Counted from the stretch's first letter, positions 25,629 to 35,725 are shown. The stretch: DNA of 64,000 bases from Klebsiella aerogenes KCTC 2190 (GCF_000215745.1 NC_015663.1:1364001-1428000); one strand, 5' to 3'. The notes: generated by a model from the sequence alone, not told the origin. Numbers and translations: made by a program.

Positions 25629-25950
25629 CCTTCCCCGGTAGCGCTTACGCTTACCGGGCTATCGGCCGAATGCCCAATCGTAGCCCGGATGAGGCGTTAG
25701 CCGACATCCGGGACCCTTCCCCGGTGGCGCTTACGCTTACCGGGGCTACCGACCGAATGCCCAACCGTAGCCCGGATGAGGCGTTAGCCGACATCCGGGA
25801 CCCTTCCCCGGTAGCGCTTACGCTTACCGGGCTACCGGCCGAATGCCCAATCGTAGCCCGGATGAGGCGTTAGCCGACATCCGGGACCCTTCCCCGGTAG
25901 CGCTTACGCTTACCGGGGCTACCGGCCGAATGCCCAACCATATCCGGGGA
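25629..25950. repeat. Tandem repeat, four 86/87-bp units
   Basis: Units start at CCTTCCCCGG: 25629, 25715, 25802 and 25888, the last incomplete. Each holds CCCCGGTAGCGCTTACGCTT followed by ACCGGGGC, a palindromic core, and TAGCCCGGATGAGGCG with its inverted counterpart. Unit spacing is 86, 87, 86 bp, with a few substitutions per unit. It sits between nlpA and the end of murP; the read-through frames it contains are not genes. It is not CRISPR: there are no unique spacers. Confidence 0.9.
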
Positions 25951-25957
25951 AATACGC

Positions 25958-27391
25958 TTAACTCAGGTCAACGTTTTTACTGGCGAACAGCCAGGTGAGG
26001 ACAAAACCGCATAAATACGAAACCGCCAGACCGCCGGCGTACACCGCCATCCCGGCATAAATTCCGCTACCGGAGGTCATCAGCGGCAGCGCCACCAGCC
26101 CGGACGGGCCGAACACCGTGTTCAGGCCCACCGGCAGCCCCAGCCAGGCAATCAGGCCCACGAAGAAGCCGCCGCAGGCGCCGCCGATACAGGCGGTGAT
26201 AAACGGTTTCATACGCGGCAGGGTCACGCCGTAAATCAGCGGTTCGCCAATACCGAGGAAGCCCGGAATAATCGCCCCTTTGATTTGGGTTCGCAGCAGC
26301 GAATCGCGCTTCGCGCGCCAGAACAGCGCCAGCGCTGCACCCACCTGCCCAGCCCCGGCCATCGCCAGGATAGGAAACAGCGAGTTAAAGCCCTGCGCAT
26401 CCACCAGCGCAAAATAGACCGGCACAAACCCCTGATGCACGCCGAACATCACCGCCAGCAGGAACAGCCCGGCCAGCACCGCCGAGCCAAACGGATTGCC
26501 GTTAAGATGCAGGAACAGCCACGACATACCGGTAAACAGCCAGCCGCCAATCGGCATAATCACCGTAAAGGTCACCGCGCCCATAATCAGCAGCGTCACC
26601 GCCGAGGTAAGGATCATATCGAGGTTAGCGGGCATTATCCGCCGCACCTGACGCTCCACCCACGCGCCAAGAATCGAGGCGATTAGCACGCCGATAATAT
26701 TGCCGCGCGGGTCGATACTATGGCCGAAGAAGGCCGAAATTCCGGCGTAGAATCCGTTGGTCGCTTCCGGGTTGTAGCCCAGCACGAACAGCGAGGCGAT
26801 AATCGCGCCGTTCACGCCCGAACCGCCGAAGGCTTTCTGAGCGTTATAGCCAATCAGGATACTCAGGAAGGTAAACATCCCTTTGCTGAATACCTTCATA
26901 TAACCAATCAGCGCCACCAGACTGGCGTTAGGATGCGCGTTCTCCAGCACGAAGATTTGTTCCGCCAGCGTGGCGAAGCCTAACAACAGCCCGACGGCGA
27001 TAAAGCCGGGGATCAGAGGCGTAAAAATAGTGGCGAACTTCGCGAGAAACTTCTGTACACCGCTGGTCTGCTTACTCTTTAACGCCTGCTTTTTCTCCGC
27101 TGCCACATCCGCCAGCGAGGCGGCTGCCTGCGGCGCCGCTTCCATCAGGCCGTTCATCATTTCCGCGGCGGTCTGCGCCTTGCCGGGCCCTAATACCACC
27201 TGGAACTGTTCATCGCTGACGATAACCCCCATCACGCCGTCAATCTGGCGAATGGCGGCGCTATCGGCCAGGCTTTCATCGCGCAGGGTCAAGCGCAGGC
27301 GCGTCATGCAGTTACCCGCCTGCGCCACGTTTGCGGCCCCGCCGACGTGAGCCAGGATCCGCGCTATCATCTCTTTAGTTATTTTTGCCAT
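25958..27391 (-). CDS. murP: N-acetylmuramic acid PTS transporter MurP (EIIBC)
   Basis: A 477-aa EIIBC of the PTS glucose family. The IIB domain is at the N-terminus, with the phosphocysteine in NCMTRLRL (Cys28), then a linker ([15 protein letters not shown]) and a membrane IIC domain with about ten spans and the conserved [18 protein letters not shown]. There is no IIA domain, so phosphate comes from Crr in trans. It follows murQ by 24 bases; together they import MurNAc as MurNAc-6-P and split it. It is the distal gene, with the tandem repeat after it. Confidence 0.93.
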   Translation of the reverse strand: MAKITKEMIARILAHVGGAANVAQAGNCMTRLRLTLRDESLADSAAIRQIDGVMGVIVSDEQFQVVLGPGKAQTAAEMMNGLMEAAPQAAASLADVAAEKKQALKSKQTSGVQKFLAKFATIFTPLIPGFIAVGLLLGFATLAEQIFVLENAHPNASLVALIGYMKVFSKGMFTFLSILIGYNAQKAFGGSGVNGAIIASLFVLGYNPEATNGFYAGISAFFGHSIDPRGNIIGVLIASILGAWVERQVRRIMPANLDMILTSAVTLLIMGAVTFTVIMPIGGWLFTGMSWLFLHLNGNPFGSAVLAGLFLLAVMFGVHQGFVPVYFALVDAQGFNSLFPILAMAGAGQVGAALALFWRAKRDSLLRTQIKGAIIPGFLGIGEPLIYGVTLPRMKPFITACIGGACGGFFVGLIAWLGLPVGLNTVFGPSGLVALPLMTSGSGIYAGMAVYAGGLAVSYLCGFVLTWLFASKNVDLS

Positions 27392-27415
27392 TGCCTGTTA
27401 CCTGTCTGTCGGCGC

Positions 27416-28318
27416 TCAGGTGTTGCTTAGCGCCTTGCGGATATAACCGTTGTTTTTCGCCAGCAGCGACTGCGCTTCTGCAGCACTTAAGTCAGCCAAC
27501 ACCATCACAATCGCCGTCTTACAGTGGCGGCCACAGGCATCCAGCGCATTCTGCGCGGTGGCGCGATCGCAGTCGGTCGCTTCCATCACGATAGACACCT
27601 GGCGCTCAATCAGCTTGGCGTTGGTCGCTTCGACATCCACCATCAGGTTGCTGTAGACCTTGCCGATGCGGATCATCGCCCCGGTGGAGATCATATTCAG
27701 CACCAGCTTCTGCGCGGTGCCGGCTTTCAGGCGGGTCGATCCGGTAACCACTTCCGGGCCGACCACCGGGGTAATCGCCACGTCCGCCAGCTGCGCCATT
27801 TCACCGTGCGGGTTACAGCTGACGATAGCGACAAACGCATTCTGGCTATGGGCGTATTCCATCGCACCAATGACGTACGGCGTACGCCCGCTGGCCGCCA
27901 GCCCCACCAGCACATCACGGTTGCTGAAGTTAAGGTTCTGCAGGTCCATCGCCCCTTGCGCTTTATTGTCTTCCACGTTTTCCACGGCGCTCAGAATCGC
28001 TTTATGTCCGCCGGCGATAATCCCCACCACCTGCTCCGGACGGGTGCCAAAGGTCGGCGGGCATTCGCTGGCGTCCAGAATACCCAAACGCCCCGACGTG
28101 CCGGCGCCGATGTAAATCAGCCGTCCCCCGGCCCGCAGCGCCGCCGCCACTTTATCCACGACTTCCGCTATCTGCGGCAAGTAAGGCGTTATCGCTTGCG
28201 CCACTTGCTGATCTTCCTGGTTTATCACCGTCAGCATGTCGACAGTGGAGAGGGTGTCAATGTTGGCGCTGTTGGCGTTGCGTCGCTCGGTCAGCAGTTT
28301 GCTCAGGTCGATACTCAT
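27416..28318 (-). CDS. murQ: N-acetylmuramic acid 6-phosphate etherase MurQ
   Basis: A 300-aa SIS-fold lyase that splits the D-lactyl ether of MurNAc-6-P to GlcNAc-6-P and lactate in cell-wall recycling. Landmarks: NIDTLSTVDMLTVINQEDQQ, IYIGAGTSGRLGILDASECP, PTFG, and the conserved GPEVVTGSTRLKAGTAQKLV. The catalytic Glu is expected in DASECPPTFG. It is first of murQP. E. coli has divergent murR upstream; here the upstream neighbour is eefC and no murR is in the window. Confidence 0.95.
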   Translation of the reverse strand: MSIDLSKLLTERRNANSANIDTLSTVDMLTVINQEDQQVAQAITPYLPQIAEVVDKVAAALRAGGRLIYIGAGTSGRLGILDASECPPTFGTRPEQVVGIIAGGHKAILSAVENVEDNKAQGAMDLQNLNFSNRDVLVGLAASGRTPYVIGAMEYAHSQNAFVAIVSCNPHGEMAQLADVAITPVVGPEVVTGSTRLKAGTAQKLVLNMISTGAMIRIGKVYSNLMVDVEATNAKLIERQVSIVMEATDCDRATAQNALDACGRHCKTAIVMVLADLSAAEAQSLLAKNNGYIRKALSNT

Positions 28319-28436
28319 AAAAACCTCGTTATTCTCAGTTGCGCGCAGTATAAGGAATTTTTTATTCCATTCATGTGAAGAGTATCACGATTAATACGCT
28401 TGGGATAATAGGAGAATTGTAGGTATAGCCAGAGAT

Positions 28437-28474
28437 ATTGCGGTAATAAAGGTGGAATATTTTATTACCGCAAT
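28437..28474. other. Perfect 14-bp inverted repeat between eefC and murQ
   Basis: ATTGCGGTAATAAA (28437-28450) and TTTATTACCGCAAT (28461-28474) are exact complements around a 10-base loop. It lies about 60 bases past the eefC stop and 119 bases before murQ. It has no following T tract on either strand, so it could be an operator for murQP, an RNA stem protecting the eef transcript, or a structured terminator. Confidence 0.75.
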
Positions 28475-28534
28475 CTGGAGTTAACGCATGTGCCAGGAGT
28501 GATTAAGGTGCTATAACGCGTCCGAAGAGGAACA

Positions 28535-29899
28535 TTAACTGGCGCCGCCGCCCAGCGATTGCCAGAGCGTAATGCGGTTATTGAGGTCGGTCTGCTGCAG
28601 CGACAGCAGCGTCGCCTTCGCCGACCACAGCGTCCGCTGGGCGGTCAGCACCGACAGATAGTCGCCGACCCCGGCCTGATAACTCTTCATCGCGATATCC
28701 AGCGACTTCTGCTCGGCGGCAACATACTGCTGCTGGGCATCGAGCTGTTCACTCAGCGTTTCCCGGCGCGCCAGCGCATCGGCAACGTCCTTAAAGGCGC
28801 TCTGAATGGATTTCTCGTAGGTGGCAATCAGCCCCTTTTTCTCAGCCTGCGCATAGCGTAGCTGCGCCAGATTACTGCCGCCGGTGAACAGCGGCAGGCT
28901 GATGGACGGGGCGAACGACCACACCTGCATGCCATGGCTAAACAGCGACGATAGCGAGTCGCTGCCGACCCCGGCGCTGGCGGTCAGCGAAATGGACGGG
29001 AAAAAGTTCGCTCGCGCCGCGCCGATATCGGCATTAGCGCTCTTGAGATTATGTTCCGCCTCCTGAATATCCGGCCGGCGCAACAGTACCGATGACGATA
29101 CCCCCGCCGGCACCAGCGCGATGCTGTTATCCCCCAGGCTCTCCAGCGTACCGGGCAGCAGGCTCTCCGGCACGGTTTCCCCGGCCAGTAGGTTAATGGC
29201 GTTTTTATCCTGCGCCACCAGCGTACGATAGCTGGCGACGCTGGCTCGCGCCTGCTGATAGACGCTTTCCGCCGAACTTAAATCACCGGCGGAGGCGGTG
29301 CCCACCGCCATCTGGCGAGCGACGATTTTACGCGAGTTCTCCGCGCTTTCCATCGTCTGCTGCGCCAGCGCCAGATTGCTATTATCCGTCGCCAGCGTCA
29401 CCCAGGCGGTGGTCAAATCGGCAATCATCGTCAGTCGGGTATTTTGCGCGGTGAATTCGCTGGCAAGCCAGCTTTCTCGCGCCGCGCGCGACAGGCTCTG
29501 GTTCTTGCCGAACAAATCCAGTTCGAAGCTCGAGACCGCGCCGTCAGCCTGCGAGGTAGAACTTAGGCCGCTGGCGATCGTTTTGCTGCGGGTATGGCTC
29601 AGCTCGGCATCGACGGTGGGAAACAACGATGCGCGCGTTTCGCCATACTGGGCGCGAGCGGCTTCAATATCGGCTAATGCCTTTTGCACATCGCGGTTGC
29701 TATTAAGCGCGATGCTGACCACTTTTTTTAACCGCGCATCATTGACCACTTTTTGCCAGTCGCCGACCACCGCCGTTGATTCGCCGTGCGCGCCGGGAAG
29801 GGTCGCCGGCACCGGCGCGGCCGGGCGCTCGTAGTGCGGGTCAAGAGAGACACAGCCCGCGGTCAGGAGCGCGATAAACATTAAACTCAAACGAAACAT
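28535..29899 (-). CDS. eefC: EefC outer-membrane channel of EefABC efflux pump
   Basis: A 454-aa TolC-like outer-membrane factor, anchored by lipid: the lipobox is LLTAGC at residues 12-16. Two similar halves carry the long periplasmic helices and short strands of the family (ALADIEAARAQYGETRASLF, TLMSAENS-like helices, SPSISLPLFTGGSN, QSLGGG end). It completes a tripartite pump with EefA and EefB; EefC starts 3 bases after EefB ends. EefABC of K. aerogenes exports several antibiotics when derepressed and is silenced by H-NS. Confidence 0.92.
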   Translation of the reverse strand: MFRLSLMFIALLTAGCVSLDPHYERPAAPVPATLPGAHGESTAVVGDWQKVVNDARLKKVVSIALNSNRDVQKALADIEAARAQYGETRASLFPTVDAELSHTRSKTIASGLSSTSQADGAVSSFELDLFGKNQSLSRAARESWLASEFTAQNTRLTMIADLTTAWVTLATDNSNLALAQQTMESAENSRKIVARQMAVGTASAGDLSSAESVYQQARASVASYRTLVAQDKNAINLLAGETVPESLLPGTLESLGDNSIALVPAGVSSSVLLRRPDIQEAEHNLKSANADIGAARANFFPSISLTASAGVGSDSLSSLFSHGMQVWSFAPSISLPLFTGGSNLAQLRYAQAEKKGLIATYEKSIQSAFKDVADALARRETLSEQLDAQQQYVAAEQKSLDIAMKSYQAGVGDYLSVLTAQRTLWSAKATLLSLQQTDLNNRITLWQSLGGGAS

Positions 29900-29902
29900 A
29901 AC

Positions 29903-32900
29903 TTACTCCTGAGAAGGACGTGGGCGGGTAAAGAGACGCTTCACCAGCACAAAGAACAGCGGGACGAAGAACACCGCCAGCAGCGTCGCCGTCAGGGTGC
30001 CGCCGATAATCCCGGTACCAATCGCCACGCGGCTGTTGGCCCCGGCGCCGGTAGCAATGGCCAGCGGCAGTACTCCGGCGATAAATGCCAGCGAGGTCAT
30101 GACAATCGGGCGCAGACGGGTCTGCGCGGCGCGGATCGCCGCCCGCGAGAGCGAATAGCCCTCATCCACCGCGGATTCAGCGAATTCAACGATAAGGATG
30201 GCGTTCTTCGACGACAGGCCAATGGTCGTCAGCAGCGCCACCTGGAAATAGACGTCGTTACTTAAGCCGCGCAGCGTGGCCGCCAGCGCCGCGCCAAGCA
30301 GGCCTAACGGGATGACCATGATCACCGAGAACGGCACCGACCAGCTTTCATACAGCGCCGCCAGGCACAGGAACACCACCAGAATCGAAATGGCGTACAG
30401 GCTCATCGCCTGGCCGCTGGCCAGTTTTTCCTGTAGCGAAATACCGCTCCATGCCCAGGTGGAACCCGCCGGCAGGCTATTGGCCAGTTTTTCCATTTTG
30501 TCCATTGCCGCACCTGAGCTGAAGCCCGCGGCGTTTTCCCCCTGGATCTCAAAGGCGGCCGAGCCGTTGTAACGTACCAGGCTTTCCGGGCCGTATTCCC
30601 AATGGGTTGTGGCGAACGCGGTGAACGGCGTCATGCTGTTATCGCTGCCGCGGACAAACCATTTACCAAGATCGGACGGCACGGCGCGCGCGTCGCTCTC
30701 GCCCTGGATATAGACCTTTTTCACCCGGCCGCGATCGATAAAGTCGTTGACGTACGTGCCGCCCCAGGCGCTGGAGAGCGTATCGGTCACGTCGCTGAGC
30801 GACAGCCCCAGCGAGACGGCTTTATTGTTATCGATATCCACCTGCAGCTGTGGCATTTGTGGCAGATCGTTGGCGCGAACCGACTGCAGTTCGCCGCTCT
30901 GATTGGCTGCGGCCAGCAGTTGGCTGCGCAGCTTCATCAGGCTATCGCGATCGGTACCCTCGCTGGCCATCAGCTCGAAAGTGAAGCCGTTACTTTGCCC
31001 AAGGCCGTCCACCGATGGCGGCGTCATGGCGAACAGGGTGGCGTCGCGGATCGCGCCCAGCTCTTTGTTGGCGCGCAGCGCAATGGCCTGCGCGGTATTT
31101 TCGTCGCCTTTGCGCTGCGACCAGTTTTTCAATGAGACGAAGGCCATTCCGGCGTTCTGACCGCTGCCGCTGAAACTGAAGCCGTCGACGGTGAAGATAA
31201 CCTCGGTATTGGCTTTCTCTTTGGTGAGGAACCAGTCGGTCACCTGACGGCGCACCTCGGCGGTACGCACCGCCGTCGCCCCGGCAGGCAAGGTGTACTG
31301 GACCATGATTTCGCCCTGATCCTCCACCGGCAGAAAGCTGCCCGGCAGTTTCCACATCGCCAACGCCATCGCCCCGCAAATCAAGGCGTAAGCGCCCATC
31401 ATCACCGCGCCGCGGCGTAAGCCGCCGAGTACGCGACGCTGGTAGCCATCTTCCGTACGCCCCCACAGGCGATTAAAGGTGCCGAAGAAACCTTTGTCAT
31501 GAGGTTTGGAGTGGCTTAGCAGCGCGCCGCACAGCGCCGGAGTGAGGGTTAACGCTACGACCACCGACAGCATCATCGCCGAGATAATCGTCACCGAGAA
31601 CTGGCGATAGATTACCCCGGTCGAACCGCCGAAAAAAGCCATTGGCAGGAATACCGCCGACAGCACCAGGGCGATCGCCACCAGCGCGCCGGAGATTTCG
31701 CCCATCGATTTTTCGGTGGCTTCGCGGGCGGGCAGCCCTTCGTCGCGCATAATACGCTCGACGTTTTCCACCACCACAATGGCATCATCCACCAGCAGGC
31801 CGATCGCCAGCACCATGGCGAACAGCGTCAGGGTGTTAATCGAGTAGCCGAACAGCGCCAGCACCCCAAAGGTGCCAAGTAACACGACCGGTACCGCTAC
31901 CGCCGGAATGAGCGTCGCGCGGAAGTTCTGCAGGAACAGATACATTACGCAGACCACGAGGATAATCGCCTCAAACAGGGTCTGAATGACGTCCTCGACC
32001 GAGATTTTGATGAACTCGGTGCTGTCTTTCGGGTAGGCGATATCGTAGCCCTGCGGCATTTGACGCTGGAATTCAGCGATTTTGCTTTTCACCAGCGTCG
32101 CGGTATCCAGCGCATTGGCGCCGGGCGCCATCATCACCGCAATCCCGGCGGCGGGGTGGCCGTTCAGATTAGCGGTGGCGGTGTAATCCTCGCTGCCCAT
32201 CTCCACCCGCGCGACATCGCTCAGGCGCACCACCGACCCGTCGGACTGGCTCTTTACAATGATCGCTTTGAACTGGTCAGGAGTTTGCAGCCGCGACTGC
32301 GCGCGCACGGTAGCAGTCAATTGCTGGGCATTGGACGACGGTAGCGCGCCGATTTTACCCGCGGAGACCTGCACGTTCTGCGCCTCAATCGCCGACTGTA
32401 CGTCGGAAGGCATCAACGAGTAAGAGGCGAGTTTGGTCGGATCCATCCAGATGCGCATCGCGTATTCGGCGCCGAATACCTGCAGGCTGCCGACGCCCTC
32501 CACGCGCGCCAGCGGGTCCTGCATATTGCTGACCAGCCAGTCGGAGATATCAGAACTGGTGGCGCGGTTGGTTTTGTCATACACCGCGAGGATTAACAGG
32601 AAGCTGCTTTGCGATTTTTCTACCGTTACGCCAGATTGCTGTACTTCACTCGGCAGACGCGATTCCGCCTGCTGCACTTTGTTTTGCACCTGTACCTGAG
32701 CGGTATCCGGATCGGTCCCCTGCTCAAAGGTGACGGTAATACTTACCGTACCATCCGAACTGCTGGTGGAGGTGAAATAAAGTAAGTTATCCAGCCCGGT
32801 GAGTTGCTGCTCGATAACCTGGGTGACGCTGTTTTCCAGGGTTTCTGCGGAAGCTCCAGTATAGGTCGCGGATATTTTTACTGCTGGCGGGGCGACGTCC

Positions 32901-33010
32901 GGATATTGTCCCACCGGCAGCGTGCGGATCGCCAGCGCCCCGGCAAGCATGATAAGGATAGCGATCACCCAGGCAAAGACCGGGCGACGCACGAAGAAAC
33001 GGGAGAACAT
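29903..33010 (-). CDS. eefB: EefB RND inner-membrane efflux transporter
   Basis: A 1035-aa HAE1-type RND pump of the AcrB kind. The first helix is FVRRPVFAWVIAILIMLAGA. Proton-relay Asp pair in DDAIVVVEN (TM4), with the counterpart Lys in the second half. The sequence has two periplasmic porter/docking loops and 12 predicted spans. Landmarks: FGGSTGVIYRQF, LTIGLSSKNAILIVEFA and GFNRGAF-like hinge regions. It is translated with eefA (one-base overlap) and followed by eefC. The drug-binding pocket is not obvious by eye. Full length and intact. Confidence 0.95.
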   Translation of the reverse strand: MFSRFFVRRPVFAWVIAILIMLAGALAIRTLPVGQYPDVAPPAVKISATYTGASAETLENSVTQVIEQQLTGLDNLLYFTSTSSSDGTVSITVTFEQGTDPDTAQVQVQNKVQQAESRLPSEVQQSGVTVEKSQSSFLLILAVYDKTNRATSSDISDWLVSNMQDPLARVEGVGSLQVFGAEYAMRIWMDPTKLASYSLMPSDVQSAIEAQNVQVSAGKIGALPSSNAQQLTATVRAQSRLQTPDQFKAIIVKSQSDGSVVRLSDVARVEMGSEDYTATANLNGHPAAGIAVMMAPGANALDTATLVKSKIAEFQRQMPQGYDIAYPKDSTEFIKISVEDVIQTLFEAIILVVCVMYLFLQNFRATLIPAVAVPVVLLGTFGVLALFGYSINTLTLFAMVLAIGLLVDDAIVVVENVERIMRDEGLPAREATEKSMGEISGALVAIALVLSAVFLPMAFFGGSTGVIYRQFSVTIISAMMLSVVVALTLTPALCGALLSHSKPHDKGFFGTFNRLWGRTEDGYQRRVLGGLRRGAVMMGAYALICGAMALAMWKLPGSFLPVEDQGEIMVQYTLPAGATAVRTAEVRRQVTDWFLTKEKANTEVIFTVDGFSFSGSGQNAGMAFVSLKNWSQRKGDENTAQAIALRANKELGAIRDATLFAMTPPSVDGLGQSNGFTFELMASEGTDRDSLMKLRSQLLAAANQSGELQSVRANDLPQMPQLQVDIDNNKAVSLGLSLSDVTDTLSSAWGGTYVNDFIDRGRVKKVYIQGESDARAVPSDLGKWFVRGSDNSMTPFTAFATTHWEYGPESLVRYNGSAAFEIQGENAAGFSSGAAMDKMEKLANSLPAGSTWAWSGISLQEKLASGQAMSLYAISILVVFLCLAALYESWSVPFSVIMVIPLGLLGAALAATLRGLSNDVYFQVALLTTIGLSSKNAILIVEFAESAVDEGYSLSRAAIRAAQTRLRPIVMTSLAFIAGVLPLAIATGAGANSRVAIGTGIIGGTLTATLLAVFFVPLFFVLVKRLFTRPRPSQE

Positions 33011-34134
33011 CAGGCATTGCCTCCGTTATTTTTGACGGCAACGGCCTTCACCGCTTGTCCGGGGGACACTTTACCGGTGCCTTCGACAATCAGCTTGTCG
33101 CCCGCTTTCAGACCGCTCAGCACCAGCCATTTATCGCCGTAGGTATCGCCGGTTTGCACGGTACGCTGCTCAACGTTGTTGTCGGCATCGACAACCAGCG
33201 CCGTGGCGTCGCCTTTGGCATCGCGGGTGATACCCTGCTGCGGCGCGAGGATCGCGTCGTTCATGATACCTTCATCGATACGCGCGCGGACAAACATTCC
33301 CGGCAGCAGGACGTGCTGCGGGTTGGGGAAGATGGCGCGCAGAGTCACCGAGCCTGTGGATTCATCGACGGCGACTTCGGTGAGCGCCAGACGCCCTTTT
33401 TCGGGATAGGTACTGCCATCCTCAAGGGTTAACGTCACGCTGAGGGTATCGCTGTTGCTGGCCAGGCTCTGCCTGCGTAAACGCAGGAGATCGACACTGG
33501 ATCGCGTCAGATCGACATACATGGTGTCGAGGCCGCGGATCGTCGCCAGCGCGGTATCCTGGTCGGCAGAGACCAGCGCTCCCGGCGTAACCGAGGAGAT
33601 GCCGATGCGCCCGGCAATCGGCGCGGTGACGGTGGTCCAGTTCAGGTTGATGCGCGCGCTCTCGAGCGCCGCTTTTTTCGACTCCACACTGGCCTTGTCC
33701 TGGGCGCAGGCGGAGGCAGCGTCGTCGGCATCCTGGCGAGAGACGCCGTTATCTCTGACCAACGACGCGTAGCGCTGGGCTTTCTGGCAATCAGAGACCA
33801 CCAGCGCCTGCGCCTGCTTCAACGCGGCCGCCGCTTCGTTCCAGGTGGCGCGATAACTGGAGGGATCGATCTGGTAAAGGGCCTGCCCGGCCTTCACCAT
33901 ATCGCCTTCGGTAAACAGGCGCTTCTGAATAATACCGCCGACCTGCGGGCGCACTTCGGCGCTGAGCGAGGCGGTAGTGCGGCCAGTCAGTTGGCTGACC
34001 ACCGGCACCGGCTGGGCTTGCAGCGTAACAATTCCCACCTCCGGCGTGGGTTGTTGCGGCGCAGTTGTCTGCGCATTATCGCATCCGCTCAGGAGAAATA
34101 ATGCTGTCGCGATGGGGGCTATGATGTGTTTCAT
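33010..34134 (-). CDS. eefA: EefA periplasmic adaptor of EefABC pump
   Basis: A 374-aa membrane-fusion lipoprotein. The lipobox is LLSGC at about 15-19 after MKHIIAPIATALF. Barrel-sandwich and hairpin regions follow (GGIIQKRLFTEGDMVKAGQA, YQIDPSSYRATWNEAAAALK), then beta-barrel elements (VTAPIAGRIGISSVTPGALV, LPGMFVRARIDE). Adaptors of this type link the RND transporter to the outer-membrane channel. It is first of eefABC and overlaps eefB by a base. The 287-bp upstream gap probably holds the H-NS-sensitive promoter. Confidence 0.93.
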   Translation of the reverse strand: MKHIIAPIATALFLLSGCDNAQTTAPQQPTPEVGIVTLQAQPVPVVSQLTGRTTASLSAEVRPQVGGIIQKRLFTEGDMVKAGQALYQIDPSSYRATWNEAAAALKQAQALVVSDCQKAQRYASLVRDNGVSRQDADDAASACAQDKASVESKKAALESARINLNWTTVTAPIAGRIGISSVTPGALVSADQDTALATIRGLDTMYVDLTRSSVDLLRLRRQSLASNSDTLSVTLTLEDGSTYPEKGRLALTEVAVDESTGSVTLRAIFPNPQHVLLPGMFVRARIDEGIMNDAILAPQQGITRDAKGDATALVVDADNNVEQRTVQTGDTYGDKWLVLSGLKAGDKLIVEGTGKVSPGQAVKAVAVKNNGGNA

Positions 34135-34421
34135 TTTATTTTCTCAAGATGTAAGACGTCCCCCCGTGAATTAAATCGCGAGGAAAAGAGGGGCGCGGTG
34201 ACATTTCGTCTCAATGGAAATATCGCAATAGAGCTCAGATGTTCCTTAACACTATTATTATTGTGGGGATTCTCAGCCCGCCCTTTCGAAAGTCATGGAA
34301 AGGTTATTTCGCTTACTTTGAAGGTCAAAATTAAGACAAAAAATAATGGAGAAAATAAGAATATTTTGTGAAAGTCAGGAGAGGAAAATATAACGAAAGC
34401 CTGTGCAACTGGAGAAACTTA

Positions 34422-34838
34422 ATGGCTCTAATAATTACAAAAAGCATTAATCCCGACGATCAACAAGAATTGTTTGCCGGCCTACGGCAGTATAATCAGC
34501 AGTATCTCGACGCAGATCAGTTTGGCGATCTGGGCATTTACTCCCGCGATGAGCAAGCGGTGATGCGCGGCGGGCTTATCGCCAAACACAAAGGCAACTG
34601 GCTGTGTATCGAATACCTGTGGGTGAGCGAAGCGACGCGCGGCAACGGTCTGGGCCGTGAGCTTATGCAGGAAGCGGAACGGCAGGCGCAGGCGTTGGGC
34701 TGCAGCCATCTCCTGGTCGATACCTTCAGCTTCCAGGCGCTGCCGTTTTATCAGAAATTAGGCTATCAGTTGCAGATGTCGCTGTCCGATTTCCCGCACG
34801 CGGGTATGCAACGCCACTACTTGTCGAAAGCGCTGTAA
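34422..34838 (+). CDS. GNAT-family N-acetyltransferase
   Basis: A 138-aa acetyltransferase. The frame is open from 34368, but the Met at 34422 has GGAGA at the right distance. The acetyl-CoA motif is [20 protein letters not shown] (R/Q-x-x-G-x-G/A as RGNGLG). The N-terminus is adapted to small substrates ([20 protein letters not shown]). The substrate is unknown. It is transcribed alone, away from eefA. A REP element follows. Confidence 0.88.
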   Translation: MALIITKSINPDDQQELFAGLRQYNQQYLDADQFGDLGIYSRDEQAVMRGGLIAKHKGNWLCIEYLWVSEATRGNGLGRELMQEAERQAQALGCSHLLVDTFSFQALPFYQKLGYQLQMSLSDFPHAGMQRHYLSKAL

Positions 34839-34868
34839 CGATAACCGTGGATAAGGCGCGACTTTTGC

Positions 34869-34943
34869 GCCGGATGGCGGCTACGCCTTATCCGGCCTAC
34901 AGTTCTTTGGTAGCCCGGACAAGGCGCAACGCGCCGCCTCCGG
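34869..34943. repeat. REP-like palindrome cluster after the GNAT gene
   Basis: GCCGGATGGCGGCTACGCCT followed by TATCCGGCCTAC (34869-34900) is a standard enterobacterial REP. The next unit, GTAGCCCGGACAAGGCGCAA with CGCGCCGCCTCCGG (34910-34943), recurs at 48685 with one substitution. Confidence 0.8.
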
Positions 34944-35014
34944 AAAAATCCCTGCGCCAGGAGAGCCATAAGGCAGAAGCAGTATCAGCATCGGAATTAA
35001 CACAACATCACGCC

Positions 35015-35662
35015 TTAACCGCCGACCCCGTGGCCCATTAACGCCAGCGCGTGGCTAACAATGGTCTGCCGGGTTACCGCCTGTAAACGCGGGTCGCTAT
35101 GGATGCGCGAGAACGGCACCAGCACCAGGCTAATCACCGTGGTAAACAGCAGTTCCGGCGCCAGCGCCGGGTTAATTTTCCCCTCCTGCTGCCAGCGGCG
35201 AACCGTCTCCAGCATCACCTGAAAACGCTCCTCGCCGAAGCGCGCATCCATGTGCTGGCGCAGTAGCGGCATCTCGCCGATGATCTCCTGCATCCACAGC
35301 GGCGCGAACCAGGCATTTTGCTCCGCCATGTCCGCCAGCGTCTCAACCATCATCGTCAACGCCGTCACCGGATCCTGCGGATGGTCGACAAAAATGCGGC
35401 TGATATCGTTGCGCAGCGGCATAAAGCGCTCTTCCAGCAAATTCTCAATCAGCGCTTCCCGCGACATAAAATAGTAATTCAGCATCGCCGGCGTCACCCC
35501 GGCCTCTTTGGCAATGGCATTGAGCGACACGCGGGCCGCGCCGTGACGAGCAAACAGCGCCAGGGCGATATCTATCAACTGCTCGCGGTTAGCGGTTCCC
35601 GGTTTTTTACCGCGTGGCCGACCGGGGCGGCGCGGCGCTTCATTAGCTTTTTGTGCTGGCAT
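35015..35662 (-). CDS. TetR-family repressor, likely controls the MFS gene
   Basis: A 215-aa TetR regulator. Residues 1-22 are basic (RRPGRPRGKKPG). The helix-turn-helix is ANREQLIDIALALFARHGAA with ISLNAIAKEAGVTPAMLNYY. The C-terminal ligand domain is helical. It is divergent from the drug exporter across 80 bp that contain an ATTAATTA inverted repeat, so local repression of exporter and self is likely. The inducer is unknown. Confidence 0.88.
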   Translation of the reverse strand: MPAQKANEAPRRPGRPRGKKPGTANREQLIDIALALFARHGAARVSLNAIAKEAGVTPAMLNYYFMSREALIENLLEERFMPLRNDISRIFVDHPQDPVTALTMMVETLADMAEQNAWFAPLWMQEIIGEMPLLRQHMDARFGEERFQVMLETVRRWQQEGKINPALAPELLFTTVISLVLVPFSRIHSDPRLQAVTRQTIVSHALALMGHGVGG

Positions 35663-35703
35663 ATGTTGGCGATCTCTTGACCCGATTCATCATTTCCCTA
35701 AAT

Positions 35704-35725
35704 ATTAATTATGCATTTAATTAAT
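35704..35725. promoter_or_regulatory. Palindromic operator between TetR and MFS genes
   Basis: ATTAATTA (35704-35711) and TAATTAAT (35718-35725) are exact complements around TGCATT. It is the only strong dyad between the divergent starts (35662 and 35743), so it is the probable TetR site. Confidence 0.7.

Noticed and set aside
25670..25873. 67-codon frame in the tandem repeat
   Set aside because: It repeats with the DNA units and has no ribosome-binding site.
25629..25950. Possible CRISPR array
   Set aside because: The repeated units adjoin each other, are 86/87 bp long and have no unique spacers; there are no cas genes.
27524..28378. 284-codon plus-strand frame opposite murQ
   Set aside because: Antisense shadow of murQ, which is clearly identified.
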